A DNA stretch of 64,000 bases from Nocardioides albus (GCF_014648255.1 NZ_BMQT01000003.1:372001-436000); one strand, 5' to 3'; numbered from the stretch's first letter, positions 18,295 to 27,251 are shown. Numbers and translations: made by a program. The notes: a model not told the origin generated them from the sequence alone.

Positions 18295-19326
18295 TCAGTC
18301 GCCAGCGACCAGACCCAAACGCAGGTATTCAGCCGCATACGTGCCTTGGAGCAGCAGCGACGCATATCGGGCGACCTCCGTCGACGCATTCGCCTCGACG
18401 ACCTCCACCCGTACGCCGCGCGCATCCGCGGCCTCGGTGAGAGAGCGTCGCTGCTCGACCATGATCGGATCGGTCGCGCCGTCGTCGAGGACGACCAGGA
18501 CGGGACGGACGGTCGCCTCCTCCTCGGCGAACGGATCATCGAAGACGTTGCGGGGCCGGGCAGCCTCGAGGACCGGGAGCAGGTCGTCGGCGGCGCCGGC
18601 GATCGCGCCTCGGCCGCTGGCCCGCCGCAGACTCTCGGCGACCCGGCGGGCCGCGCGGGCGGCCAGGACGGAGCCGCCCCACACGACCGGGAGCGAGTCA
18701 GCCAGGGAGAGCGCCAGGATCTTGCCCGGGTTGACCGAGATGTCGCGGTGCGGCGAGCACGCTGTCGCGACGTCGTCGAGCGCGTCGGCCACCTTGTCGG
18801 CATCGGCCTCGGGACCCAGGCCGATCGAGTTGAGATAGGTGAGCATCAGGATCGCCATCGCGAGCGTGTCACCACCCTCGACGGGGAGCAGGGTGCTGTC
18901 GCGGCCCTCGGCGTGCTGGGCGACCAGCGACTTCTCCGGAGCCGCCACGACCAGCTGAGCGCCGCGACGGACCGCTTCGGCGGCCGCGGAGGCCTCACCC
19001 GGGTCGGAACCGGTCGGCGCCAGCACGACCACGAGATCGAGGCTGCCGGCCCAGCCGGGTAGGCCAGGAGCCGGCCAGGCGACGAACGGCACCGGGCAGA
19101 ACGGCTCCAGGACCGCACGCAGCAGGCGCGAGTCGGGGCCTGCCGCGACGACGGCCCGGGGACGCCCGGTCTCTGATGCGCGGCGTACGGCCTCCTGCAG
19201 CGGCTCAGCCGCGCCCGCGGCCTCGCGCCGGACCCGGGCCCCGGACTCCGCCAACGACCGCAGCAGCTGGTCGATCCCGGCCAGCGCCCGCTCGTCGTCC
19301 AGCCTGGACTCGTCGAACCAGGTCAT
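18295..19326 (-). CDS. SIS-domain protein (TobH / phosphosugar isomerase-like)
   Basis: A 343-residue protein resembling the actinobacterial SIS-domain proteins that sit beside manB (mycobacterial Rv3256c position). It has glycine-rich sugar-phosphate-binding segments such as VVVLAPTGSDPGEASAAAEA and a C-terminal isomerase-like region (SVLAARAARRVAESL). It might isomerise phosphosugars feeding GDP-mannose, but no activity can be proved from sequence. The ATG at 19326 starts just after the Trm112-like gene, 7 nt away. A separate class I manA gene is missing from the window. Confidence 0.75.
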   Translation of the reverse strand: MTWFDESRLDDERALAGIDQLLRSLAESGARVRREAAGAAEPLQEAVRRASETGRPRAVVAAGPDSRLLRAVLEPFCPVPFVAWPAPGLPGWAGSLDLVVVLAPTGSDPGEASAAAEAVRRGAQLVVAAPEKSLVAQHAEGRDSTLLPVEGGDTLAMAILMLTYLNSIGLGPEADADKVADALDDVATACSPHRDISVNPGKILALSLADSLPVVWGGSVLAARAARRVAESLRRASGRGAIAGAADDLLPVLEAARPRNVFDDPFAEEEATVRPVLVVLDDGATDPIMVEQRRSLTEAADARGVRVEVVEANASTEVARYASLLLQGTYAAEYLRLGLVAGD

Positions 19327-19333
19327 CGCGGCC

Positions 19334-19549
19334 TCACTCGCCCTTGGTGGGACGGGCCTCGTCGATGAGCAGGACGGGGATGCCGTCGCGCACGGGGTAG
19401 GCCAGGCCGCACTCCCCCTGGCAGACCAGCTCACCATCCTGGTCGGGCACAGTTGCCTCGACCGGGAGCAGATCGCCATGACACTGCGGGCAGACGATGA
19501 TCTCCAGCAGCTTCTCACTGAGACCCAGGGGGGTCGTTGCGCCATTCAT
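19334..19549 (-). CDS. Trm112-family zinc-ribbon protein
   Basis: A 71-residue Trm112-like protein. Two cysteine pairs form the zinc ribbon: CPQC near residue 20 and CQGEC near 43, followed by AYPVRDGIPVLL, the family's signature. Eukaryotic Trm112 activates methyltransferases; the bacterial role is not settled. The ATG overlaps the manB stop by 4 nt, and it is translated between manB and the SIS gene. Confidence 0.88.
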   Translation of the reverse strand: MNGATTPLGLSEKLLEIIVCPQCHGDLLPVEATVPDQDGELVCQGECGLAYPVRDGIPVLLIDEARPTKGE

Positions 19550-20934
19550 CGGGCATTGTCCTTTCGGATGATCGCGAGCGCCTCGTCGCGCACGCGCTCC
19601 ATGGTGAGTATGTCCTTGCCCTCGGCGTTGAGCCGCAGCAGCGGCTCGGTGTTGGAGGCACGGACGTTGACCGACCAGTCGGCATGGGAGAGGGTCAGGC
19701 CGTCGAGCTTGTCGACGGTGACCCCGTCGCGCTCTGCGTACGCCTTCTCGATCTCGGCCACGGTCGCGGCCTGGTCGGGGACGGTGGAGTTGATCTCGCC
19801 GCTCATCGGGTAACGAGCGTACGCGGCCAGCAGCTCGCTCAGCGGCTCGTCGGTCTCGGCGAGGGCACCGAGAACATGCAGCGCGGCGAGCATGCCGGAG
19901 TCGGCGCGCCAGAAGTCGCGGAAGTAGAAGTGGCCGCTGTGCTCACCACCGAAGACCGCTTCGGACTCGGCCATCACGGCCTTGATGTAGGAGTGGCCGA
20001 CCCGGGTGCGCACCGGGTTGCCGCCGAGCTCGGTGACGATCTCGGGGACGGCGCGGGAGGTGATCAGGTTGTGGATGATCGTCGCGCCGGGCTCCTTGAC
20101 CAGGGCACGCTCGGCGATCAGGGCGGTGATCGCGCTCGGGTTGACCACCGCGCCCTTCTCGTCCACCAGGAAACAGCGGTCGGCGTCCCCGTCGAAGGCG
20201 AGGCCGGCGTCGGCACCGGTCTCGCGCACCTTGGCCTGCAGGTCGACCAGGGTCGTCGAGTCGAGCGGGTTGGCCTCGTGGTTGGGGAAGGTGCCGTCGA
20301 GCTCGAAGTACATCGGGATCAGCTCCACGGCCTCCTCGCCCAGGCGGCCGAAGACAGCCGGGGCGGTGTGGCCAGCCATGCCGTTACCGGCGTCCGCGAC
20401 GATGGTGAGCCGGCGGCCCTCGACCGGGGCCAGGCCGATCAGGTGCGCCGCGTACGCCTCCAGCACATCGGTCTCGCTGATGCTGCCGGCCACCCCGGCG
20501 GTCGGGGCTGCCCCGGAGATGACCAGGTCACGGATCTCGTCGAGTCCGGTCTCTGCGCCGACCGGGACCGCGTTTGCCCGGCAGAGCTTCATGCCGTTGT
20601 ACTGCGCCGGGTTGTGGCTCGCGGTGAACATCGCACCCGGCAGGCCGAGGTGACCGGAGGCGAAGTAGAGCTCGTCGGTCGAGGCCAGCCCGATCATCGT
20701 CACGTCTGCGCCGGCCTCGGTCGCGCCCTCCGCGAAGGCTCCCGAGAGCCCCGGGGAGCTCGGGCGCATGTCGTGGCCGACCACGATCTCGCCGCCGCGC
20801 GCGCCCACGACGTGCACGAAGGCCCGTCCCGCGAGCCGGGCGAGGTTCTCGTCGATCTGATCAGGGACGGTGCCACGGACGTCGTACGCCTTGAAGACGG
20901 CGTTGGCGACGTCGGGATCGACTCTCTCCGGCAT
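19546..20934 (-). CDS. manB: Phosphomannomutase/phosphoglucomutase
   Basis: A 462-residue alpha-D-phosphohexomutase. The catalytic phosphoserine is S106 in MFTASHNPAQYNG; the metal loop is DGDADR; the sugar-binding GEHSGH and the C-terminal phosphate-binding RASNTEPLLRLN are present. It interconverts mannose-6-phosphate and mannose-1-phosphate, the step before ManC (30.8 kb). Start ATG, with 4-nt overlap to the Trm112 gene. Confidence 0.95.
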   Translation of the reverse strand: MPERVDPDVANAVFKAYDVRGTVPDQIDENLARLAGRAFVHVVGARGGEIVVGHDMRPSSPGLSGAFAEGATEAGADVTMIGLASTDELYFASGHLGLPGAMFTASHNPAQYNGMKLCRANAVPVGAETGLDEIRDLVISGAAPTAGVAGSISETDVLEAYAAHLIGLAPVEGRRLTIVADAGNGMAGHTAPAVFGRLGEEAVELIPMYFELDGTFPNHEANPLDSTTLVDLQAKVRETGADAGLAFDGDADRCFLVDEKGAVVNPSAITALIAERALVKEPGATIIHNLITSRAVPEIVTELGGNPVRTRVGHSYIKAVMAESEAVFGGEHSGHFYFRDFWRADSGMLAALHVLGALAETDEPLSELLAAYARYPMSGEINSTVPDQAATVAEIEKAYAERDGVTVDKLDGLTLSHADWSVNVRASNTEPLLRLNAEGKDILTMERVRDEALAIIRKDNAR

Positions 20935-20953
20935 GTCCGGAACTCTAGTCGTC

Positions 20954-21355
20954 CTACTCGGACGTCAGCACGCGGAGGTGTCCGCGGCGAGTGCCGCCGG
21001 GACGGGGCTGGCCGTCGTTGGGGCCGGGCTCGCCCGGAGCGTCCTGCCCAGGCGCGGCGGCGGGGCCTCGCGGGGCGGGAGCGGGTGGCCGCGCCGCCTC
21101 ACGGACGGCATCGGCCAACGCGAGCAGATCATCGCCCTTGGGCTGCGGGTCGACCGGCTCACGGGCCAGCCTGACGACCTCCCAGCCCCTTGGCGCGGAG
21201 AGCCGCTCGGCGTGCTCCTCGCACAGGTCGTAGGCATGCGGCTCGGCATAGGTCGCCAGCGGGCCGAGCACGGCCGTCTGGTCGGCGTACACATAGGTGA
21301 GCGTGCAGACGGCTTGGCGCTGGCAAGCGGTACGCGAACAACGACGAGCAGTCAC
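20954..21355 (-). CDS. DUF3499 family protein
   Basis: A 133-residue protein of the actinobacterial DUF3499 family. The conserved N-terminus is TARRCSRTACQRQAVCTLTY, with C6, C11 and C17 and a later LCEEHAERL, likely a zinc site. The C-terminal half is proline- and glycine-rich and poorly ordered. It starts at GTG (21355), divergent from the zincin-like gene, and sits 19 nt upstream of manB on the same strand. No function is known. Confidence 0.85.
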   Translation of the reverse strand: MTARRCSRTACQRQAVCTLTYVYADQTAVLGPLATYAEPHAYDLCEEHAERLSAPRGWEVVRLAREPVDPQPKGDDLLALADAVREAARPPAPAPRGPAAAPGQDAPGEPGPNDGQPRPGGTRRGHLRVLTSE

Positions 21356-21404
21356 GGGTGAACCGTACTCCCCTGAGGCCAGCCGCGCAGTTAGGCTCGC
21401 GTAC

Positions 21405-21821
21405 ATGACCAGGCACAGGGATCGGCACGGCCGGGGCAGACGCGGCCCGATAGCCGTGCCACCCGACCCGAAGGTGCCGGTACTGCGCACTCGCCGCGAG
21501 CGCTTCGACGACATCGCGCTCGCCATCGTCACCGAGATCGACGCCCGCTGGCAGTCCCGGCTCGGCCTGATCGAGTACGCCGTCGAGGAGTCTCCGGACA
21601 TCCCCAAGGAATGGACCGTCGACGACCACATCCCGCTCGGGTCGCTCGAGCGTGGCTCCGGCGCGACCCCGGCTCGCCTGGTCATCTACCGACGGCCGAT
21701 CGAGCACCGCTGCCGTACGCGCTCGGAGATCGAGGCGATGGTGCTCATGGTCGTGGTCGAGCAGGTTGCGGATCTGCTCGGGGTTGCGGCTGAGGATGTT
21801 GATCCGCGCTATCAGCCGTGA
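21405..21821 (+). CDS. Zincin-like metallopeptidase-family protein lacking HExxH
   Basis: A 138-residue protein of the small zincin-like family found beside DUF3499 in actinobacteria. The usual zinc motif HExxH is replaced: the matching helix reads VVVEQVADLLG, so no metal site is visible. Other family parts are present (RERFDDIALAIVTEI, and VIYRRPIEHRC before the helix). Probably catalytically inactive, with a structural or binding role. The ATG at 21405 leaves a 49-nt divergent spacer to DUF3499. Confidence 0.7.
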   Translation: MTRHRDRHGRGRRGPIAVPPDPKVPVLRTRRERFDDIALAIVTEIDARWQSRLGLIEYAVEESPDIPKEWTVDDHIPLGSLERGSGATPARLVIYRRPIEHRCRTRSEIEAMVLMVVVEQVADLLGVAAEDVDPRYQP

Positions 21822-21860
21822 GGGCTCATTTTTCTTTCTCCGGCACGCTTTTGGTACCGA

Positions 21861-22076
21861 GATTTGGGGGCTGGGCTGGGCCGCGGCGCACTCACCTACG
21901 GCTGGTGACCGGTCCACGCCTCCATCGGATGGGGAGGCCTCAGCGGTGAACGAACGTTCATTCAGACCCCACACAATGAACGAACGTTCGTTCATCCCCC
22001 ACACGCCCACCTGCCGGACCGGTCCCGGGCGAGCGAACGTTCATTCGCCTCCCACGCCGCGACCAACCCAAGCCCC
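21861..22076. repeat. Dispersed palindromic repeat, copy A
   Basis: In a 479-nt spacer between convergent genes (21822-22300; no gene seen in it). It has three near-palindromes of TGAACGAACGTTCGTTCA: 21947-21964 (one mismatch), 21976-21995 (perfect 20 bp) and 22029-22048. The flanks (GGGCCGCGGCGCACTCACC, CATCGGATGGGGAGGCCTCA) match copy B at 50631-50792 in inverted orientation. The family is unknown to me. Confidence 0.85.
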
Positions 22077-22090
22077 CGCGCCAAACCCCT

Positions 22091-22234
22091 GCCGCCGACC
22101 CGATAGCCAGCCAAAAATTCTCGGCGGAGCCCGGTGTCAAGGATCGCCGCAGGCGACCGGCGTCAGCCGGCGGCCGCAGGCCGTCCTTTACTCCGGGATC
22201 CGTCGAGAACACCCTCCAAGAACGGGTCGGCGGC
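22091..22234. repeat. Terminal-inverted-repeat element with nested hairpin, copy A
   Basis: Ends are perfect 12-bp inverted repeats, GCCGCCGACCCG (22091-22102) and CGGGTCGGCGGC (22223-22234). The inner flanks (ATAGCCAGCCAAAAATTC and CGAGAACACCCTCC) match copy C at 62955-63028, which lacks about 70 nt. That extra stretch (about 22130-22197) is itself an imperfect hairpin (CCCGGTGTCAAGG with CCTTTACTCCGGG), as if one repeat had inserted into another. Confidence 0.8.
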
Positions 22235-22300
22235 AAACCCCAACCACAAAAACACAGCAACCGAAGCGCGGCGAAAAAGCTCAGAAACCGACGCGCAGCC

Positions 22301-24106
22301 TCACGGCTCCACCGGCAACGGCAACCCTGGCGCAACCCCCGCCGTACGCACCTCCGACCGCAACGGCCGGAACGGCACCACGGCATCCCCGTCCCCGCTC
22401 ATCACCACAGCCGCATTGACTGAGACGCCCTCGGGCACGAGCTGGATCAGCGCCGCTTCCGCGGGGACCTCGATCTCGGCGCCGACGCCCGGACCGACCT
22501 CGACGGACTTGGCCTTGAGGACCTTGCCCTTCGCGTTCGTCGGGATCACCTGGACGGTGCCGCTGCTCCCGGTCTTGGCGACGGGGCCGGCGATCACCAC
22601 GCGCTTCTTGCCGATGTCGGGGCCGGCTGGGACGACCACTGCGGTCGCCTCCGAGACCGTCTCGGTGGCCGTGGTGATCGCGACGTCACCTCCGTCGACC
22701 GAGCGCATCGCGGTGCTGACCGGGCCGGTGGCGACGATCTCGACACCGTAGGCGTCGTCGGCACTGTTCTTGCCGAGCAGCTTGGTGAGGTCGACCTGCG
22801 TCTGCCCGTTGGGCGGCACGCTGATCTCCGGTGCGCCCTCCGGGGTGAGCACGTTCTTCGGGGTGAGCAGCCGAAGCTCCGCGCTCACCTGGGCGTCACC
22901 CGGGTTGACGACGGTGAGGGTACGGCTCGCGGAGCTGTTGGGGTAGCCGACCAGCAGGTTGGTCTCGGCCGGCGCCGACTGGCCCGGGAAGTAGTCCTCG
23001 GTCGACGCCTGCGTCTCGAGCGCGACGGCGCGGTCACGGACCATCACCCCGGCCTGGCCGCGTACGACCGTGGTCTTCAGGGACAGCTCGCCCTTGCGCG
23101 GGATCACGTGCAGCAGGTCGAAGGTGCGTGTGGTGTTGCCGGGGATGGCGACGCCGCGGAGATCCTCGGGTACGGCGACGACACCCTTCTCGTCGTAGAG
23201 CGAGATGTCGACGGTGGCCGCACCGCTGTTGGGGTTGGTGAGCTCGAGGACCGAGTTGTGGGTGGCGCCCGCGCCGACGCCCGGGAACCAGGCCTCCGCC
23301 TGCGGTGGCAGGCAGCCGGTCGCCGCGAGCGGCTTGATCGTGGAGCGGCCGGCGACCAGGCCGGGCGCGACCTCCTTGCCGGCCCGCACCACGACCGAGC
23401 CGGGTTTGGCCGACACGTCGGTGACCTTCCCGGACCCGACGGTGGCCTTCGCGCCCTTGCCCGCCCCCGGACCGCTCAACGTCACCTCGCCGGAGCCGTC
23501 GGCGGCGTTGGTGACGGCGATCTGGTCGGCACCTGCCTTCGGCTTGCCGGGGCACACCACCGTGGCAGCCTTCGGTGCGCTGCTGTCCGCGGCGAGAGTC
23601 GGCTGCTCCCACTGATGGGGCCGGTTGAGCAACAGGGCCACCGCCATCGCGGCGATCAGGCCCAATGCCACCAGAGCGGTGTTGTCGAGGCTGCGTCCGC
23701 GCTGCTTGCGTACGCGGCGCAGCCGGGGTCGCGCGGCGGCGGCTGCCGCCGCGGCAGCCGCCATCCGGCCACCCTTGGCGCGATCCGGCTCGGCCTGCGG
23801 CTCGTCCGCCCGCATCTCGTCGGCGGTCGGCCAGGCTTCGTAGTCCGGCTGGCTCGCAGCCTGGAACTCGCCGGTATGGTAGTCCGGCGAGTAGCCGGTC
23901 TGGGCCAGCATCTGCCCCGTCTCCGGCCCCGGCACGTAGGGCTCCTGAGCGTAGATCTGCTCGGGCGTGTACTCCGGCGCCAGATGGCCTGGGGTCTGTC
24001 CGGCATACGGGTCGGAGTAGGGGTCCAGCATCCACGGCTCCTGGCCGTAGACGTCGTCGGCCGGCGGCTCCTGCGAGCGGTCGTAGGGGTCACGCGAGTG
24101 ACTCAT
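22301..24106 (-). CDS. DUF5719 membrane-anchored protein
   Basis: A 601-residue protein. Residues 1-130 are a hydrophilic, Pro/Tyr/Gln-rich cytoplasmic region with an alanine run (MAAAAAAAAAARPRL); one transmembrane helix follows (TALVALGLIAAMAVALLL); the remaining ~430 residues are extracytoplasmic and beta-rich, matching DUF5719. Its ATG overlaps the stop of the giant glycosyltransferase gene by 4 nt, so the two are probably co-expressed and may cooperate in envelope glycan assembly. Function is not established. Confidence 0.8.
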   Translation of the reverse strand: MSHSRDPYDRSQEPPADDVYGQEPWMLDPYSDPYAGQTPGHLAPEYTPEQIYAQEPYVPGPETGQMLAQTGYSPDYHTGEFQAASQPDYEAWPTADEMRADEPQAEPDRAKGGRMAAAAAAAAAARPRLRRVRKQRGRSLDNTALVALGLIAAMAVALLLNRPHQWEQPTLAADSSAPKAATVVCPGKPKAGADQIAVTNAADGSGEVTLSGPGAGKGAKATVGSGKVTDVSAKPGSVVVRAGKEVAPGLVAGRSTIKPLAATGCLPPQAEAWFPGVGAGATHNSVLELTNPNSGAATVDISLYDEKGVVAVPEDLRGVAIPGNTTRTFDLLHVIPRKGELSLKTTVVRGQAGVMVRDRAVALETQASTEDYFPGQSAPAETNLLVGYPNSSASRTLTVVNPGDAQVSAELRLLTPKNVLTPEGAPEISVPPNGQTQVDLTKLLGKNSADDAYGVEIVATGPVSTAMRSVDGGDVAITTATETVSEATAVVVPAGPDIGKKRVVIAGPVAKTGSSGTVQVIPTNAKGKVLKAKSVEVGPGVGAEIEVPAEAALIQLVPEGVSVNAAVVMSGDGDAVVPFRPLRSEVRTAGVAPGLPLPVEP

Positions 24107-27009
24107 GCCGATTCCCTCCTCTGGACCAGCGTCGGCAGGCACAGGACCAGGACCACGAACAGCCCGATCCCGGCCAGGACCAACAGGATCGTACGGATGA
24201 TGGACTGCGACTCGGTCACGCCCGGGTCGCCCGGCGAGGAGTCGAGCAGCCAGGCGCGGGTCGAGCGCTCGACGGTGCTCGCCTGGGTCACCGAGCCGGA
24301 GGCATCGATGCCCTCGGCGACCGAGGAGTCGGCCGGCCCAGGCATCACGATGTAGGCCACGCCCTGGTCGGCCAGGTCACCGATCACCGCGTCGTCGGGG
24401 TCGGCCGCCAGGCGGCGTACGACTCCGGTGAGGTCGTCGGAGCCACCGGCGACCTGCGCGATCTCGTCCTCGCCGAGGGTGATCCCGTCGTTGCGGAGGA
24501 CGGCGTAGCGGATGCCCTCGTCGACCGAGCCTCGCAGCACGAGGACGCCGTCCTCGGGCCCGAGCGTGGTCGAGGTCGGGTCGAGCATGTAGGACGGCAC
24601 CCCGGTGTGACCGAGGGCCCGGGTGTTGTCGGTCAGGTCGCCGGTGCCGGCGTAGACGAACCAGCCGAGGCTGCCGACCACGCCGACCGCCGCTGCCGCG
24701 GCGGCCACGCCGACCATGACCTTCCGCAGGCCGCGCAGGCCGTCGAGGATCGCACCCTGGGCTCCCAGCACCGCCGCGACCACCGCGAAGCCCTGGATGG
24801 CGACCAGCGGGAAGCCCCAGCCCACGCGGGCGATGCCGGCGTCGAGCGGGATCGGGATCCACGACAGCAGCATCGTCACGAGAGCAGTGGCGACCGCGCC
24901 GATCCAGCAGACCAGGACCGGGATGCGGGTGCGGCTCGGGATCAGTGCGAGCACCGCCAGCAGCGGCAGCGCCAGGCCCAGCCACCACGGGGCACCGAGG
25001 GCGGCGCCGTCGAGCCCGGTCAACCGGCCCACGAGGAGGTCGAAACCACCGGCGACCGGGGCCGGCAGCCGGCCCGGGTCGAGCAGCAGCCCGGCCCAGC
25101 CGCCGGAGAAGATCAGCGGCAGCCACCACGGGATCAGCAGGCCGATCGGCGTCGCGATGGCCGCAGCGGGCGGACCCCACTGGTCACGGTCGCGCAGGAT
25201 CGCCGGCATCAGCTTGCGTACGACGATGAAGATGACCGCGGCGAAGACGGCCGCGACGAGGAAGGCCATCGGCGCGAACGCGGTGATGACGGTCAGCAGC
25301 AGGCCGGTGCGCCATCCGGCCCGCCAGCGGCGGTCGGCGACAGGGTCGCTGAACCCGAGCGCGGCATGGGCGAGCCAGGGCAGCAGCGCGCCGACGACGA
25401 CCGTACCGATCCGGCCGTCACCGAAGGCACCGCTGGCATAGGGAACGAGGGCGTACGCAGTCGCGCCCCACAGCAGCAGCCAGCGTGGCGCGCCGAGGTG
25501 GCTGATCAGCCGGCCGACGACGCGGAGCAGCCGCCACGCGCCACCGAGCGCGACCGGGAAGCTGAGCAGCATGACGCCGGTGACCGCAAGGCTCGGGTTG
25601 CCGCCGAGGAACGTCGCGAGGACCGCCAGCGGGAAGACGTGCGGCGGCGCGGGCACGCCGGTGCCCTGGGAGATCGCGTGCCAGGACTCGAACTGCAGCT
25701 GCCACCAGTCACCCACGTTCTGCGGTGTCGGCCCGAGGCCGCCGCCTGCCACGCCACCCAGGGCCGCACGGGCCCCGACGACACCGAGGATGCCGACGAT
25801 GACCAGGAGCACCGCGACCGGATTGGTGAACAGGCGCACCAGCCACCCGGTCTCGGCCGGGATCTCGTCCTCTTCCAGCTGGGCCCGATCGGCCTGCCGC
25901 TTGGCGGCGAAGGAGGCCGGATCGGCCTCCGCCTGCGCCATCTGGCGCCGCTCGGCGATGTCGGATGCCTGCTGGGTGACCGCGTTGGCGACGTCGGAGA
26001 CGAAGTCGAGACCGTGCCGGTACGGCAGCCACGGCGGAGGCAGCAGCGCCTTGACCACGTCCTTGTCGGCGTGCGCCTGCTTCCGGCGCCGTCGTTTGGC
26101 AAGCACGATCTGACCGGTGTGACCGTAGATCCAGCCGAGCGCGCCCAGGTCGTCGAGCGCCGCCCCGGGGTCACGCACGAGGATGAAGCCGAGCATCCGC
26201 CACAGGGTCTGGAAGAAGAACCGGACCATCCACAGGGCCAACGTCCCCGGCCGGCTGTTGACCAGCAGGGTGTAGAGCGCGGCCCGTCGCTCCTGATAGT
26301 GGATCCGGCGACCGGTCAGCTGCGTCTTGCGTACGCCGCGGTGGGCCGCCTCCACGTGGAAGACGACCGCGTCCGGGACGGCGATGGTGGTGAAGCCGGC
26401 GTTGGCGGCCCGCCAGCCCAGGTCCATGTCGGTGCCGAGGACAGGGAGGTGCTTGTCGAAGCCGCCCAGGTACTCGAGGACCTCGCGGCGGATCAGCATG
26501 CCGGCGGTGTTGACGGCCAGGACGCGGCGTACCTCGTCGTGCTGTCCCTGGTCGTACTCGCCGCGCTCCAGGCCGGTCTCCCGATTTCCGGTGACCGAGA
26601 TCGAGACACCGAGCTCGAGCATCCGGCGCAGCGAGGGCCACTCCCGGATCTTGGGGCCGAGGATGTCGGCCTCCGGGTATTCCTCGGCGGCGTTGAGCAG
26701 GGTCGCGAGCGCGTGCGGATCGGGGGTGGAGTCGTCGTGGAGGAACCAGATCCACTCCGGCGGCTGGGCCGCCTGGTGGAGGATCGCCAGCGCTTCGTTC
26801 GCCGCGTCGGCGAAGGTGGTCGACGCCGGCATCTTGACCACCTGGGCGAAGGTGTCCTCGAGGATTTCGACCGACCTGTCGGTCGAGCCGGTGTCGATCG
26901 TGACGGCAAAGCTCACCGGAGCCTGCTGGTTCCGGATCCCGTCGATGACGGTCGGAAGCCAGCCGGCGCCGTTATGAGAGACGAGGACGAGGGCGACCGA
27001 CGCTTGCAC
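24103..27009 (-). CDS. Large GT2 glycosyltransferase with polytopic membrane domain
   Basis: A 968-residue protein. The N-terminal ~300 residues form a GT2 catalytic domain: ALVLVSHNGAGWLPTVIDGI, the metal-binding WIWFLHDDSTPDPHAL, and the acceptor region DMDLGWRAANAGF. The following ~650 residues hold many hydrophobic helices. This resembles actinobacterial envelope glycosyltransferases encoded near whiB. The GTG at 27009 begins the conserved strand VQASVALVLVSHN and has AGGG upstream. Donor sugar and acceptor are unknown; location at the membrane facing an envelope polymer is inferred. Confidence 0.85.
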   Translation of the reverse strand: MQASVALVLVSHNGAGWLPTVIDGIRNQQAPVSFAVTIDTGSTDRSVEILEDTFAQVVKMPASTTFADAANEALAILHQAAQPPEWIWFLHDDSTPDPHALATLLNAAEEYPEADILGPKIREWPSLRRMLELGVSISVTGNRETGLERGEYDQGQHDEVRRVLAVNTAGMLIRREVLEYLGGFDKHLPVLGTDMDLGWRAANAGFTTIAVPDAVVFHVEAAHRGVRKTQLTGRRIHYQERRAALYTLLVNSRPGTLALWMVRFFFQTLWRMLGFILVRDPGAALDDLGALGWIYGHTGQIVLAKRRRRKQAHADKDVVKALLPPPWLPYRHGLDFVSDVANAVTQQASDIAERRQMAQAEADPASFAAKRQADRAQLEEDEIPAETGWLVRLFTNPVAVLLVIVGILGVVGARAALGGVAGGGLGPTPQNVGDWWQLQFESWHAISQGTGVPAPPHVFPLAVLATFLGGNPSLAVTGVMLLSFPVALGGAWRLLRVVGRLISHLGAPRWLLLWGATAYALVPYASGAFGDGRIGTVVVGALLPWLAHAALGFSDPVADRRWRAGWRTGLLLTVITAFAPMAFLVAAVFAAVIFIVVRKLMPAILRDRDQWGPPAAAIATPIGLLIPWWLPLIFSGGWAGLLLDPGRLPAPVAGGFDLLVGRLTGLDGAALGAPWWLGLALPLLAVLALIPSRTRIPVLVCWIGAVATALVTMLLSWIPIPLDAGIARVGWGFPLVAIQGFAVVAAVLGAQGAILDGLRGLRKVMVGVAAAAAAVGVVGSLGWFVYAGTGDLTDNTRALGHTGVPSYMLDPTSTTLGPEDGVLVLRGSVDEGIRYAVLRNDGITLGEDEIAQVAGGSDDLTGVVRRLAADPDDAVIGDLADQGVAYIVMPGPADSSVAEGIDASGSVTQASTVERSTRAWLLDSSPGDPGVTESQSIIRTILLVLAGIGLFVVLVLCLPTLVQRRESA

Positions 27010-27097
27010 GATCGGCAACCCTAGTGCCCATCTGGTGATAGACCGAATGGACCTGTCGAGCGATCGGCCATATCCCCGAGGGCATAAATAGACAGCA

Positions 27098-27122
27098 GGC
27101 CCGGACCTTGACGGTCCGGGCC
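27098..27122 (-). terminator. Terminator between whiB and the GT2 gene
   Basis: Perfect 10-bp stem GGCCCGGACC / GGTCCGGGCC with a 5-nt loop, about 130 nt downstream of the whiB stop. On the minus strand it is followed by a T-containing run (GCTGTCTATTTATG). It also lies about 90 nt upstream of the glycosyltransferase start, so it could separate the two transcripts. Confidence 0.6.
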
Positions 27123-27217
27123 TTGCTGGCTCGTGCTTGGTTGCCACTTCAAGTAGATCTCGACCCGCTTCACGCCTTCGCAAGCTCAGGCGTTGCGCTC
27201 GCTCGATCTTTTCGCGT

Positions 27218-27248
27218 TGTGACCTCGCTCGTTCCTCGCGAGGTCACA
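27218..27248 (-). repeat. Inverted repeat directly after whiB
   Basis: 10-bp arms TGTGACCTCG (27218-27227) and CGAGGTCACA (27239-27248), 3 nt past the whiB stop. The stretch 27140-27250 is repetitive and low in coding signal. It may be a first, weak terminator of whiB. Confidence 0.4.
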
Positions 27249-27251
27249 GGC

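Noticed and set aside
21947..22048. TetR-type operator for a neighbouring gene
   Set aside because: The palindromes lie between two gene ends with no promoter nearby and recur with flanking sequence elsewhere, which fits a repeat element better.
23665..27024. A plus-strand open frame of more than 1,100 codons antisense to the large glycosyltransferase gene
   Set aside because: Its translation is rich in Arg/Gly/Ala/Pro without recognisable domains, whereas the minus-strand frame has clear GT2 motifs. Long antisense frames are common at this GC content.
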